Shown: piece after piece, positions 36,794 through 45,855 of the stretch
How the letters are laid out: every line of letters starts with the position of its first letter
Numbering within the stretch: position 1 is the stretch's first letter
Assembly: GCA_024102815.1 (NCBI GenBank)
Contig: JAGFJJ010000058.1
Location: forward strand, 1 to 64,000
From: Phycisphaerae bacterium
GTDB taxonomy: Bacteria > Planctomycetota > Phycisphaerae > UBA1845
Direction of reading: 5' to 3'
Length of the DNA stretch: 64,000 bases
Made by a program: the position numbers and the translations under genes
Notes under the pieces: generated by a model
Seen by the model: the letters and a program-made list of their open reading frames with translations, nothing else
Database searches by the model: none
What the model was told of the DNA's origin: nothing

Positions 36794-38572
36794 CTACCGC
36801 GTAACACCATCGAGCAACGACCCCGTTTCAAGCTCCACGCTCCGACGCATACCCGCATCGTAATCCACCCGGCCCGGCTTCCGCGTAACGATGAAAGCCC
36901 CTATTACCAGCGCGTCAATCCCCGTGTTCACGAACGTCCGCCACGCATCATCCGGCGTACAGACAATCGGCTCGCCGCGCACGTTGAAGCTCGTGTTGAT
37001 CACCACGGGCACACTGGTCAACTCGTAATATTTCCGAATCAGCCGGTAATACAATCCGTGCTCGTTTTCGGTCACCGTCTGCACCCGGCCGGTTCCATCC
37101 TCGTGCGTCACCGCCGGAATCACCCCCCGCTTGTCCGCCCGCACCGGCGGAACCAGCAGCATGTACGGCGCGTCCATACCCTCGGGCATATCGAAGTATT
37201 CGTGGGCGAACTCCTTGAGCACGGCCGGGGCGAACGGTCGAAATGCCTCGCGGAATTTCACCTTGGCGTTGATAACATCCTTCATCTTGCTGTCGCGCGC
37301 ATCGGCCAGGAGCGATCGCGCGCCCAGCGCTCTCGGACCGAACTCCAACCGGCCCTGAAACCACGCAACGACCTTCCCATCGGCAATCAGCCTCGCCGTC
37401 CGCGACAACAACTCCTCTTCATCTTGAACCTGATCGTAGTCCGCGTCATGACGATCCAGCGCCGCCTTGATTTCCCGATCGGAGTACGACGGACCCCAGA
37501 AGGCGTGCTCCATGCAGAACGTCCGCGGCCGATTCAACACGGTGTTGTGAATGTAGAAAGCGGTGCCCAACGCCCCGCCGGAGTCGCCTGCCGCGGGCTG
37601 GACGAAAATTCGCTTGAACCCGCATTCATTCAGTATTCGCCAGTTGGCCACGCAGTTGAGCCCCACGCCGCCCGCGATGCAGATGTTCGCCATCCCCGTT
37701 TCGCGGTGAATATGCCTCCCCATGCGGACCATGATCTCTTCGATGATCTTCTGCCCGCTGTGGGCGACATCGCGGTGAAAGTCGTCGAGCTCGGTTTCCG
37801 GATCGCGCGCAGGCCGCCCGAACAGCCCTTCCCAGGCGGCACTGATCGTCCGCGTCGTCGAGTAGGTGTGGGCGAAGTACTTCAGGTTCAGGCGGATGCT
37901 GCCGTCCTCCTTGACGTCCACGATCTCGCGGAACTGGTCGACGTACCTCGGCTTGCCGTACGGGGCCAGTCCCATGACCTTCCATTCGGCGTCGTTCACG
38001 CGGAACCCGAGATAGGCCGTGATGGCGCTGAACAGCAGTCCCACCGAATGGGGAAAACGCAGCTCCCTCATCATCTCCATCTGCGCGCCGCGACCCAAAC
38101 CCCACGCCGTCGTGGTCCACTCCCCCACGCCGTCCGCGGTCAGAATGGCCGACTCCTCGAACGGCGAAACCAGAAAGGCGCTCGCGGCGTGCGAAAGGTG
38201 ATGCTCGCAATACAGGATGTCCTTGTCGGTCTTGAGCAGCTTCTGAATCTCGCGACCGATGTGCAGGCGATGACCGAGCCAGAGCGGAAGGGCCTTGAGC
38301 CACGCGGCGTAGCTGCGCGGCCACGTCGCCAGGATGCACTCCAGGATGCGGTTGAACTTGACCAGCGGCTTCTCGTAGAACCCGATGTGATCGACCTCGT
38401 CGATGCCGATGCCCCCCGCCTTTAGACAATACGCGATGGCCTGAACCGGGAAACCCTGGTAGTGCTTCTTGCGGTTGAACTTCTCTTCCTCGCCCGCCGC
38501 GATCAGCTTGCCGTCCTGAACCAGCGCCGCCGCGGAGTCGTGGTAGTAGCAGGATATTCCCAGAATATTCAC
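36794..38572 (-). CDS. NodU/CmcH-family carbamoyltransferase
   Basis: A 592-residue protein with the N-terminal Kae1-like fold (MNILGISCYYHDSAAAL, metal-site HxxxH in CEHHLSHAAS, AGGVGLNCVANWRI) and the C-terminal carbamoyltransferase fold with RLEFGPRALGARSLLADAR and TSFNVRGEPIV. Family members transfer carbamoyl from carbamoyl phosphate to a sugar or antibiotic hydroxyl, via carbamoyl-adenylate. No antibiotic or Nod-factor genes lie nearby; instead it sits between an SxtJ-like membrane protein and a DUF5989 protein, an arrangement found in many bacteria without a known product. It shares fold with the HypF-C protein at 591-1727. Confidence 0.95.
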   Translation of the reverse strand: MNILGISCYYHDSAAALVQDGKLIAAGEEEKFNRKKHYQGFPVQAIAYCLKAGGIGIDEVDHIGFYEKPLVKFNRILECILATWPRSYAAWLKALPLWLGHRLHIGREIQKLLKTDKDILYCEHHLSHAASAFLVSPFEESAILTADGVGEWTTTAWGLGRGAQMEMMRELRFPHSVGLLFSAITAYLGFRVNDAEWKVMGLAPYGKPRYVDQFREIVDVKEDGSIRLNLKYFAHTYSTTRTISAAWEGLFGRPARDPETELDDFHRDVAHSGQKIIEEIMVRMGRHIHRETGMANICIAGGVGLNCVANWRILNECGFKRIFVQPAAGDSGGALGTAFYIHNTVLNRPRTFCMEHAFWGPSYSDREIKAALDRHDADYDQVQDEEELLSRTARLIADGKVVAWFQGRLEFGPRALGARSLLADARDSKMKDVINAKVKFREAFRPFAPAVLKEFAHEYFDMPEGMDAPYMLLVPPVRADKRGVIPAVTHEDGTGRVQTVTENEHGLYYRLIRKYYELTSVPVVINTSFNVRGEPIVCTPDDAWRTFVNTGIDALVIGAFIVTRKPGRVDYDAGMRRSVELETGSLLDGVTR

Positions 38573-38608
38573 GGTTACACTCTGCTGTGGGCGTCGGTTT
38601 GCGGGCTG

Positions 38609-39067
38609 TCAGAAAGGCCGTCGCATGCGCTCCAGCGTCGGCTCCCGGGATGGGTACGATTCCCAATAGGACGCCCTGCCCGGCTCCAGCCGGCGGCGCA
38701 TGGGATCACTGCGGCGAACGATCAGCGCGAAGATCGGCAGAAGCGCGAAAAACATCAGCGTCAGGAGAACGGTAGACATCACGATCCCGATGCCCACGGC
38801 CGCGGACATCCACACAACATAGATTGGTTTGGCAACACCCGGCGCAGCGTTGCCAAGCACGCAGAGAACGATGCCCAGCGACCAGAGGGCCAGCGCGACG
38901 AGCTGTCCACTGCGACCGGCCCACGCCAGCGCGCCCCAACCCTCTATCCGCACGCCCGGAACGACCCAGAGAATCAGCCCGATGGCGCCGAATCCGCCGA
39001 GCATCGCCCAGCCGAACCTGCGTAGCTCCGTTGGACCGGGATGGCGATTGACCGTGAAGGTGCTCAT
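38609..39067 (-). CDS. SxtJ-family membrane protein
   Basis: A 152-residue protein with an N-terminal region (MSTFTVNRHPGPTELRRFGW) typical of SxtJ proteins, then about three membrane helices (FGAIGLILWVVPGV, LVALALWSLGIVLCVLG, VGIGIVMSTVLLTLMFFALL). The C-terminal end RASYWESYPSREPTLERMRR carries the W-x-x-YP pattern common in this family. SxtJ was named from the saxitoxin cluster, where it lies by the carbamoyltransferase SxtI. It is upstream of the carbamoyltransferase by 36 bases on the same strand, so it is the first gene of the trio. Its role, perhaps membrane docking of the enzyme, is inferred. Confidence 0.8.
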   Translation of the reverse strand: MSTFTVNRHPGPTELRRFGWAMLGGFGAIGLILWVVPGVRIEGWGALAWAGRSGQLVALALWSLGIVLCVLGNAAPGVAKPIYVVWMSAAVGIGIVMSTVLLTLMFFALLPIFALIVRRSDPMRRRLEPGRASYWESYPSREPTLERMRRPF

Positions 39068-39116
39068 GTCGCTGAGATAACTTCCCTGAATCGGCCTGGC
39101 CCCCCCGGACCGCCGA

Positions 39117-40853
39117 TCACTCGGCCCCGATTTCCTCGGGCTCGAGCTTGCGGACCAGGATCTGCGCCTCGCCCAGGGCATGGCCGCCCGGAATTTCATC
39201 GGTCGCCGAGACCCACCGACGATAGTCGCCCGGAATCCGCAGCATCCCGTTGCACTTCTCGGCCGTCGCCGGAAGGAACGGCGCCATGAGCGTCGTCAGC
39301 GTTCGCGCCGTTTGCAGGCAGATGTTGATCGCCCGCCCGCAGGCCGCCATGTCCGTCTTGCGCGACTGAAACGGCTTGGTCAGGTCGAAATATGCGTTCC
39401 CCGCGCGAGCCAGCGACATCACCTCACCCAGCGCCGCCTTGAAGTGGAACGACTCCAGCTCCTGCCCCGTGCGCTCCACCGCGGCGCCGCAACGTTCCCA
39501 CTGCGCCACGTCCTCGCTTGACCGCTGCCCCGCGTCTGGCACTTTCCCCTCGAAATACTTGTGGGCGAAGGTGATCGTGCGATTGAAAAAATTACCCAGC
39601 GCGTTGAGCAGCTCCCCGTTGTTGCGGGCCAGAAAATCCTCAAAGTCAAACGCCGTCCGCGCCGTCTCGGGAGCCACGGCCGTCAGGTAGTAGCGCAGCG
39701 GGTCGGGATCAAACTCCCGCAGGTAGTCCTCGATCCACACCGCCGTCCCTCGGCTCTTGCTGATCTTCTCCTCGTCCCGCCCCGGAAACTTGATGTTCAG
39801 AAACGAGTTGGACACCACGTTGTACGGAAGCTGATACTCCCCCCGCTCGCCCTGGAGACTGTCCGAATCGTGCGTCGCCAGCAGCATCGCCGGCCAGGTA
39901 ATGGCGTGAAAGACGATATTGTCCTCGCCGATGAAATGAACCACCTTGCAGTCCGGGTCCTTCCACCAGCGATCGGCCGCCTCCGCCCCCTCGCCCTGTC
40001 GCTCACACAGCGCAGCCGTGAATGAGACATAGCCGATCGGCGCGTCAAACCAGACGTATAACGACTTCCCTTTGGCGTCGGGGTCGTCCAGCGGGACCGG
40101 TACGCCCCATTCCAGATCGCGGGTCATCGCCCGCTCAGGCAGACCCTCCGCCTCGATCCGCCCCAGCGACTGGTTCAGCACCGTCGGCCGCCACGGGACG
40201 CCGCCCGCGCTATCGCGCTTTCCGGAGAGCCACTCCGACAACCGATGCTGCAAGCGGTCGAGTTGCAGGTACCAGTGAATCGTCTCGCGCAGCTCCGGCT
40301 TCGTTCCCGACATCACGCTGACGGGGTTGATAAGACTGATCTGGTCCAGCGATCGCCCGCACCCCTCGCACTGGTCACCGAACGCCTTGTCCGACCCGCA
40401 GTGCGGACACTCGCCGCGCACGAAGCGGTCCGGCAGAAATTGCCGCGCCTCCTCATCGTACAACTGCTTGACCGACCGCTTGGTAAACAGCCCCTTGGCG
40501 TGGATCTTCAGGAAGAAATCCTGGCTGATCTGCTCGTGCGTGCGAACGTAGTCCGGCTGGTGCGTTCCTCCATAGATGTCGAACTCGATGCCCAGCCCCG
40601 TGAAGTCCGCAAGCTGGCGCCGATTGTAGTCCGCCGTGAGCTCCTCCACCGGCCGACCTTCCTCGCGCGCCGTTTTCAGTGCTGCCACGCCGTTGTCGTC
40701 CGAGCCGCAGATGAACCGAACGTCCGCACCCGTGGCGCGGAGATATCGGACGTAGGTATCCGCCGGAAGATAGGCACCGGCGATGTGCCCTACGTGCAGC
40801 CGCCCGTTGGAATAGGGAAGCGCGGCCGTGACCAGAAATCGACGTTGCGCCAT
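39117..40853 (-). CDS. metG: Methionyl-tRNA synthetase
   Basis: A 578-residue class I synthetase that charges tRNA-Met. HIGH motif is HVGH at 20-23 in PYSNGRLHVGH; KMSKS equivalent is KISKS at 363-367. The zinc knuckle region has CPHCGSDKAFGDQCEGCG, a four-Cys cluster as in MetRS of the E. coli type. The anticodon-binding helices (NRTITFAHKYFEGKVP) follow. It lacks the C-terminal dimer/tRNA-binding domain seen in many bacteria (length ~680), so it is the shorter form. Start ATG 40853 has AAAGG 6 bases upstream. Confidence 0.97.
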   Translation of the reverse strand: MAQRRFLVTAALPYSNGRLHVGHIAGAYLPADTYVRYLRATGADVRFICGSDDNGVAALKTAREEGRPVEELTADYNRRQLADFTGLGIEFDIYGGTHQPDYVRTHEQISQDFFLKIHAKGLFTKRSVKQLYDEEARQFLPDRFVRGECPHCGSDKAFGDQCEGCGRSLDQISLINPVSVMSGTKPELRETIHWYLQLDRLQHRLSEWLSGKRDSAGGVPWRPTVLNQSLGRIEAEGLPERAMTRDLEWGVPVPLDDPDAKGKSLYVWFDAPIGYVSFTAALCERQGEGAEAADRWWKDPDCKVVHFIGEDNIVFHAITWPAMLLATHDSDSLQGERGEYQLPYNVVSNSFLNIKFPGRDEEKISKSRGTAVWIEDYLREFDPDPLRYYLTAVAPETARTAFDFEDFLARNNGELLNALGNFFNRTITFAHKYFEGKVPDAGQRSSEDVAQWERCGAAVERTGQELESFHFKAALGEVMSLARAGNAYFDLTKPFQSRKTDMAACGRAINICLQTARTLTTLMAPFLPATAEKCNGMLRIPGDYRRWVSATDEIPGGHALGEAQILVRKLEPEEIGAE

Positions 40854-41148
40854 GATGACCTTTCGGAAGTAACGTAGCGCGGCGGATCGCGCCCAACCAG
40901 TTGCGAACGGGGCGGATTGTAACCTTCGATCGGCGCGTGACAAGGAAACCGGCCCAAGTGCTCCCCTGCAAGTGACGATAATACAGCGTCTTTTGACGTA
41001 TCAATCGACACGGAGCTATAATCTTCGACCAGGATGGGTGATCACGCCTCGGCGTTCGATCCCGACAGGGAGTGCTGAAATCGCCGATCGGCCGTTTGAC
41101 GGGCGGCCGTAACGTTCACTTCACCGTCAATGGTAAGGCCGGACTGTC

Positions 41149-41469
41149 ATGAACGTTTGCCCTGAACTTGCGGTGTGGATGCCCGGAGGCTCGGAGTGGA
41201 TCATCATCGGCATCGTGGCGCTGCTGCTCTTCGGCCGCCGCCTCCCTGAAGTGGCCCGCTCCGTCGGCAAGAGCATCGTGGAATTCAAGCGCGGCATCCG
41301 CGACGTCCAGGACGACATCGACACGGAGTCCAAGCGTCCCGATTCGTCATCCTCCCGATCCCGTGGCGTCGAGCAACTGCCGGATGATCGGCGCAGCGAC
41401 CGCCCCCGGGACGAACACGAGCACAGCCACGCCGCGGCTACCCCCACGGACCGCTCCGATCGCGATTAG
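41149..41469 (+). CDS. tatA: Twin-arginine translocase subunit TatA/E
   Basis: A 106-residue protein: short periplasmic N-terminus, one membrane helix (SEWIIIGIVALLLFGRRLPE), the hinge FGRRLPEVARSVGKSIVEF and an amphipathic helix, then a long charged Ser/Arg/His tail. The FG hinge is the TatA signature; TatB would have a GP start and longer helix. It forms the protein-conducting ring for folded proteins with RR signal peptides. tatC is not in the window. Its TAG stop overlaps the TAA stop of the convergent TIGR04138 gene (41466-41468). Confidence 0.92.
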   Translation: MNVCPELAVWMPGGSEWIIIGIVALLLFGRRLPEVARSVGKSIVEFKRGIRDVQDDIDTESKRPDSSSSRSRGVEQLPDDRRSDRPRDEHEHSHAAATPTDRSDRD

Positions 41470-42020
41470 GACTCCTCCGGTTCGCCCTCGTCAGGCCCGA
41501 GATTCGGCTTGTCCAGGCAGATCGCCTGATCGAAGGCCTCGCCGAATTCGAATACGCTGTCGAAGTCCTCGATCCGGTCGCAATCCTGCTTCTGCATCAT
41601 GTCGAATTCGATGAACCCGAAGACGATGCGCCCGAAGTCCTTCGTCCCGCGAATGTTCCACGATTCCAGCACTGAGCGGGCCATCATCCCCCAGCGCAGA
41701 ACGGCGAAGTCGCGAAGCCCCCAACAGAGCTCCCGCCCGCTGACATGGCGATTGAGCTTCTCGCAGCCTCCCGCCGCGTCGATGGCACCGACCACCCCCT
41801 CGGGAAGCTGACCCGCGTGATATTGGGCGATCAGATCGTTCCAATCCAACTGGTGAACGACAAGATAATGTTGAAGCAGGCGATGGGCTTCCGTCTCCTC
41901 GCCGTGGGTGCGCTCGGCCGCAAAGCCCAGACCCTCCCGAACGAAGTGGTACGCCTCTTCCGGGTAGCGACCCACGTGCCGGACGAGATCGCGCAGCGTG
42001 TTGCTCTGATGCTCAACCAT
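41466..42020 (-). CDS. TIGR04138-type conserved protein (planctomycete/verrucomicrobial)
   Basis: A 184-residue protein from ATG 42020 (MVEHQSNTLRDLVRHVGRYP). It matches, in my recollection, a family conserved across Planctomycetes and Verrucomicrobia (TIGR04138, Minf_1886): FVREGLGFAAERTHGEE, RHVSGRELCWGLRDFAVLRW and ESWNIRGTKDFGRIVFGFIE. The function is unknown; it is soluble and acidic at the C-terminus. It is a useful taxonomic marker for this window. Its 3' end overlaps tatA by four bases on the opposite strand. Confidence 0.75.
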   Translation of the reverse strand: MVEHQSNTLRDLVRHVGRYPEEAYHFVREGLGFAAERTHGEETEAHRLLQHYLVVHQLDWNDLIAQYHAGQLPEGVVGAIDAAGGCEKLNRHVSGRELCWGLRDFAVLRWGMMARSVLESWNIRGTKDFGRIVFGFIEFDMMQKQDCDRIEDFDSVFEFGEAFDQAICLDKPNLGPDEGEPEES

Positions 42021-42177
42021 AATGGATCCGCGTGACACGGCCTTCCCCTCGCTGAGCGGCGGCAACGTCCCCGGACCGCCCTCCCTGCCAGGAACATTCT
42101 AAGCGCGAAAGCAAAAACATGTCACGGCCGTTATCGGGACACGTGGATTCACCCCTCCCGCCCGCGGAAGGCACCCT

Positions 42178-42218
42178 AAAACAAAACGGACCCGCAAGCC
42201 CCAGGGCCCGCGGATCCG
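42178..42218 (-). terminator. Rho-independent terminator after trxA
   Basis: On the minus strand CGGATCCGC (42218-42210) pairs with GCGGGTCCG (42195-42187): 9 pairs with one wobble, loop of 14 bases, followed by TTTTGTTTT. It lies 44 bases past the trxA stop. Confidence 0.88.
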
Positions 42219-42261
42219 CATGTCTCGACACGAATTCCTCAACCTGCCGTTGAATCCCCGC

Positions 42262-42597
42262 CTAGACGGACACGACCCGGTCCAGCAGGGTCTTGAAATC
42301 CTTCTTGCTCCTCAGGCCGACGAACCGATCCACGATTTCGCCTTTATGGAAGAGAATCACCGTCGGAATCGCGCTGACCGAGTAGCGCAGCGACAGCCCC
42401 GAGTTCTCATCCGTGTTCACTTTGCCGACCTTCACTTTGCCTTCGTAGTCGTTGGCAAGCTCGTCAATGACCGGACCCAGCGCTTTGCAGGGCCCGCACC
42501 ACTCCGCCCAGAAATCCACCAACACGGGCGCCTCACTCTGCAGTACGTCGGTTTCGAAATTCTGATCGGTGAATTGAAGCGTGTTTCCGCCAGCCAT
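42262..42597 (-). CDS. trxA: Thioredoxin
   Basis: A 111-residue cytoplasmic thioredoxin with active site WAEWCGPCK, the cis-Pro segment SAIPTVILF and the usual length. It reduces disulfides with electrons from thioredoxin reductase. ATG 42597 is preceded by GGTGGAAAGGTGG. It has its own terminator, so it is monocistronic. Unlike the membrane-tethered thioredoxin-like protein at 16519, it has no signal or anchor. Confidence 0.97.
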   Translation of the reverse strand: MAGGNTLQFTDQNFETDVLQSEAPVLVDFWAEWCGPCKALGPVIDELANDYEGKVKVGKVNTDENSGLSLRYSVSAIPTVILFHKGEIVDRFVGLRSKKDFKTLLDRVVSV

Positions 42598-42789
42598 TGG
42601 CCACCTTTCCACCTTTCGGTTGTCGGTTCACAAAGCCTTTTGCGCCCCGGAAATGGGACAGACAAATCTTCTCGAAACTCGTCCTCTCTGATGCTGCGTC
42701 ACCACCATGGGTTGCAGAATCGCGCCGCCGCAACCCGTGGCCCCCAGCCCCGCAGCAGGGTCGGATTCTAGATTCGTGCGGAAAAATGG

Positions 42790-43725
42790 TCAATTCCGCC
42801 CGCTTCGTTCCGCTTTCGGACGCGTCTTCCATCGGCGGTGGATCCACAGATACTGCCCCGGCGCCTCACGAACGAACTGCTCGATACCGGCCGTGTACGC
42901 CTGCGTGATCCACCGGAGCGGATCATCCTGCGCCTCCCACTCCTCCGGCATGATCACCCGCTGCACCACGAAGTCGTACTGCGCCTTCCACCCCACGCGA
43001 CGGGCGCATCCGATCGCCACCGGGCGGCGCGTCGCCATCGCCAGCAGCCCGATCGACTTGTAGGTCGACGCCGCGTGCCCGAAGAAATCCACGAACACCC
43101 CCTTGCGCCCCGCGTCCTGGTCCCCGATGAATCCGATCATCCCCCCGTTTTCGAGAACCGTCCGCGAGCGCAACGCCGCGCCCTTCTTGTCGAGAAGTTC
43201 CAGCCCGCGCAGCCGCCGCGTCCGCACCAGCCAACCGTTCAGATACTTGTTGTCCAGCGGACGCATCACCGCCGTCACTGGCAACCCCAGCGCCGCCATG
43301 ACGTGCCCCAGCAACTCGAACGAGCCATAGTGCCCCGTAACCAGAATGCACCCCCGCCCGCTGACAATCTGCTCCAGCAGTCCCTCAAAGTTCACCAGTC
43401 GCACGTAGCGCGCCCACGTCGAGGCCGTGATCCGACGCGGCATACACAGCACCTCGACGGCGAACATCGTTGTGCTCGCCAGGCACGCATCCGCCAGTCG
43501 TTCGATGTCACCGTGCGGAAGAGACGATCCGTACGCCATGCGAAGGTGCTGGACCGCCCGTTCACGGTGGCGGGGCATAATCGCCGCCCAGCAGCGAGCC
43601 AGCAGCCGCGCCGTATGCAGGTTCCACTCGATCGGAAAGCACTGCATCAGCGCGATCACGCACCGCACCAGCACGTAAATCAGCCACGCCACGGGCCCGC
43701 TGTGGATGTTGACCCACCGCTTCAT
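42790..43725 (-). CDS. LpxL/HtrB-family lipid acyltransferase
   Basis: A 311-residue inner-membrane-associated protein with an N-terminal hydrophobic helix. The catalytic motif HYGSFE (HX4D/E type) and the downstream DQDAGRKGVFVDFFG are typical of late acyltransferases that add secondary acyl chains to lipid A precursors or related lipids. ATG 43725 (MKRWVNIHS) is used; ATG 43743 is also possible, and neither has a good ribosome site. Presence agrees with an outer membrane with LPS, supported by the OprB porins. No other lpx genes are in the window. Confidence 0.88.
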   Translation of the reverse strand: MKRWVNIHSGPVAWLIYVLVRCVIALMQCFPIEWNLHTARLLARCWAAIMPRHRERAVQHLRMAYGSSLPHGDIERLADACLASTTMFAVEVLCMPRRITASTWARYVRLVNFEGLLEQIVSGRGCILVTGHYGSFELLGHVMAALGLPVTAVMRPLDNKYLNGWLVRTRRLRGLELLDKKGAALRSRTVLENGGMIGFIGDQDAGRKGVFVDFFGHAASTYKSIGLLAMATRRPVAIGCARRVGWKAQYDFVVQRVIMPEEWEAQDDPLRWITQAYTAGIEQFVREAPGQYLWIHRRWKTRPKAERSGRN

Positions 43726-43820
43726 GCCGGCCGATCGTAGCATGGCGCCGGACCATCGACCACGCGTACGCGAGAGCCCTCCCTTGACGCCGGACCGCCA
43801 TCCCCCCACAACCTCGCATC

Positions 43821-44945
43821 ATGGACCACGCGCCTCCGCGATCACCCTCAGGCGATTCAACCTCCGCGGAGACGTTTCGCATCGACGATCTCGACTACGT
43901 CCTGCCCGACGAACTCATCGCCCAGCATCCGCCCGCCCGTCGCGAGGACGCCCGCCTCCTCGTTGTTAACCGCAATACCGGCGATCTGCTCGACCGGTCC
44001 ATCCTCGATCTGCCCGCACTGCTTTCCCCTGGCGACCTCCTGGTTCTGAACGACAGCCGGGTTCTGCCGGCCCGATTCCTGACCAAACGGCAAACCGGCG
44101 GGCGGCTGCCGGGATTATTCGTCGAAGAGGAAGCCCCCGGCCGATGGCGGGTCATGCTCCAGGGCGGCGGCCGGCTGCGCGAAGCCGAAGTTCTTCAATT
44201 CGTCTCCGCGGTGACTCCCTCGCCATCCATGCGCCTGCTCGCCCGCCTTGGCGAGGGACACTGGCGCGTCGAGCTCGACGTCACCGATCCGCCGGAAATT
44301 ACCCTCGCCCGCGTCGGTGGTACGCCCCTACCCCCCTACATCCGCCGTTCAACCGAGCCGGACGAGCAGGACGCAATGGACCGCTCGCGCTACCAGACCG
44401 TCTACGCCCGCCATCCCGGTTCCATCGCCGCACCCACCGCCGGGCTGCACTTCACCGAGGCGCTTCTCTCCGAGCTGAACAACCGCGCCATCGATTCCGT
44501 GTGCGTGACCCTTCACGTCGGTGTCGGGACCTTCAAACCACTAACGACCTCGCGGATCGAACAGCACCAGATGCACAGCGAACGCTACGAGATTTCCGCC
44601 GACGTGCTGCGGGCGATTCAAGCATGCAGGACACGTGGCGGTCGCGTCGTGGCTGTGGGGACCACGAGTGCACGCGTGCTGGAAACCGTGGCAGATTCCA
44701 TGGAACAGGCTTTGAAATCCGACGATGTGATCGACCTTCACGGCTCGACCGCGCTGTTCATTCATCCGCCCTACCGCTTCAAAGCCGTGGACGTGCTCCT
44801 GACGAACTTCCACCTGCCGCGCAGCACACTCCTGGCCCTCGTGATGACCCTGGCCGGCGTGGAGCTCACCAGGCGAGCCTATCGCCACGCAATCCAAAAC
44901 GCGTATCGTTTCTTCAGCTACGGCGATGCCATGCTGATCCTGTGA
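43821..44945 (+). CDS. queA: tRNA preQ1(34) S-adenosylmethionine ribosyltransferase-isomerase
   Basis: A 374-residue enzyme that transfers the ribosyl of SAM to 7-aminomethyl-7-deazaguanine in tRNA, making epoxyqueuosine. Family landmarks are DELIAQHPPARREDARLLVV, LLVLNDSRVLPARF, PPYIRR, RYQTVYARHPGSIAAPTAG, LHVGVGTFKPL, HSERYEIS, VGTTSARVLE, and the end FFSYGDAML. The first 20 residues are extra and low complexity; a start at a later codon is possible. No tgt neighbour is seen. The TauE-like gene starts 28 bases after its stop. Confidence 0.97.
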   Translation: MDHAPPRSPSGDSTSAETFRIDDLDYVLPDELIAQHPPARREDARLLVVNRNTGDLLDRSILDLPALLSPGDLLVLNDSRVLPARFLTKRQTGGRLPGLFVEEEAPGRWRVMLQGGGRLREAEVLQFVSAVTPSPSMRLLARLGEGHWRVELDVTDPPEITLARVGGTPLPPYIRRSTEPDEQDAMDRSRYQTVYARHPGSIAAPTAGLHFTEALLSELNNRAIDSVCVTLHVGVGTFKPLTTSRIEQHQMHSERYEISADVLRAIQACRTRGGRVVAVGTTSARVLETVADSMEQALKSDDVIDLHGSTALFIHPPYRFKAVDVLLTNFHLPRSTLLALVMTLAGVELTRRAYRHAIQNAYRFFSYGDAMLIL

Positions 44946-44973
44946 ACCCCATGCACCCGACAGAGGTAGCTCG

Positions 44974-45810
44974 TTGTTCTGGACCTTGACCATCGAAATG
45001 CTCATCGGCCTCCTGACCGGAACGGTCGGAGGCATGCTCGGCGTGGGCGGCAGCATCGTGGCCATTCCGGCGCTGACCTTCGTGCTCGGCCCCGACCAGC
45101 ACCGCTACCAGGCCGCCGCGATGATTCTCAACTTCTTCGTTGTCGTTCCCGCCGTCTACCAGCATCGACGAGCAAGAGCGCTCGACGGATGGTCCGTGCT
45201 GCGGATCGTCCCCTCCGCCCTCGTGGCCGTGGTCGTCGGCGTGTTCCTCAGCGAACTCCCCATCTTCGCAGGCGATCGTGAGGTATACCTGCGGGCCCTG
45301 TTCGGCATCTTCCTCATCGCCGTTTCCGCATACGAACTCTCGCGCCTCTTCGCCCACGATCGAGCGGACATTTCGACGCGGTCACCCGATGAAAGCCGCC
45401 CGCGAATCCGCTGGGGCGAAGCGGCCATCGTCGCCGTACCCACCGGTCTGATCGCCGGCCTCCTCGGCGTCGGCGGCGGAATCATCGCCGTCCCCCTCCA
45501 GCGCCGCCTCTTGAGCATCCCGCTGCGCCGCGCCATCGCCAACTCCGCGGCCCTCATCATCGCCACCAGCGCCGTCGGCGCCACGCTCAAGAACCTCGCC
45601 TATGCCACCGATCACTCCGACTGGACTTCTCCATTGCAGCTTGCCGCCGTCCTGATTCCCACCGCCATCCTCGGCAGTCTCTTCGGGGCCCGACTCACCC
45701 ACCGATTGCCGCTCAGGTTCGTCAAGGTCGCTTTCTTCATCCTTCTGGCGGCCGCGGCGCTGCGCATGGTCGCCGGTGTCGTCTGGTCAGGCATCTCGAC
45801 CACCGGCTGA
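44974..45810 (+). CDS. TauE/SafE-family permease
   Basis: A 278-residue polytopic membrane protein with ~8 helices and the two internal repeats typical of the family: GTVGGMLGVGGSIVAIPAL near the start and GLIAGLLGVGGGIIAVPL in the middle. These proteins transport sulfite, sulfoacetate or other anions. The start is TTG 44974 with AGAGG 7 bases upstream. It overlaps no neighbour; queA precedes by 28 bases and cls follows by 45, so all three may be one transcript. Its substrate is not evident. Confidence 0.9.
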   Translation: MFWTLTIEMLIGLLTGTVGGMLGVGGSIVAIPALTFVLGPDQHRYQAAAMILNFFVVVPAVYQHRRARALDGWSVLRIVPSALVAVVVGVFLSELPIFAGDREVYLRALFGIFLIAVSAYELSRLFAHDRADISTRSPDESRPRIRWGEAAIVAVPTGLIAGLLGVGGGIIAVPLQRRLLSIPLRRAIANSAALIIATSAVGATLKNLAYATDHSDWTSPLQLAAVLIPTAILGSLFGARLTHRLPLRFVKVAFFILLAAAALRMVAGVVWSGISTTG

Positions 45811-45855
45811 TCGCGCTGGACCACCGCGAAGGCGCGCCGGTAGACTCCCCTCCCG

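Noticed and set aside
36509..38425. 638-codon plus-strand open frame
   Set aside because: Antisense to the DUF5989 and carbamoyltransferase genes; Arg/His/Pro-rich composition with no domain.
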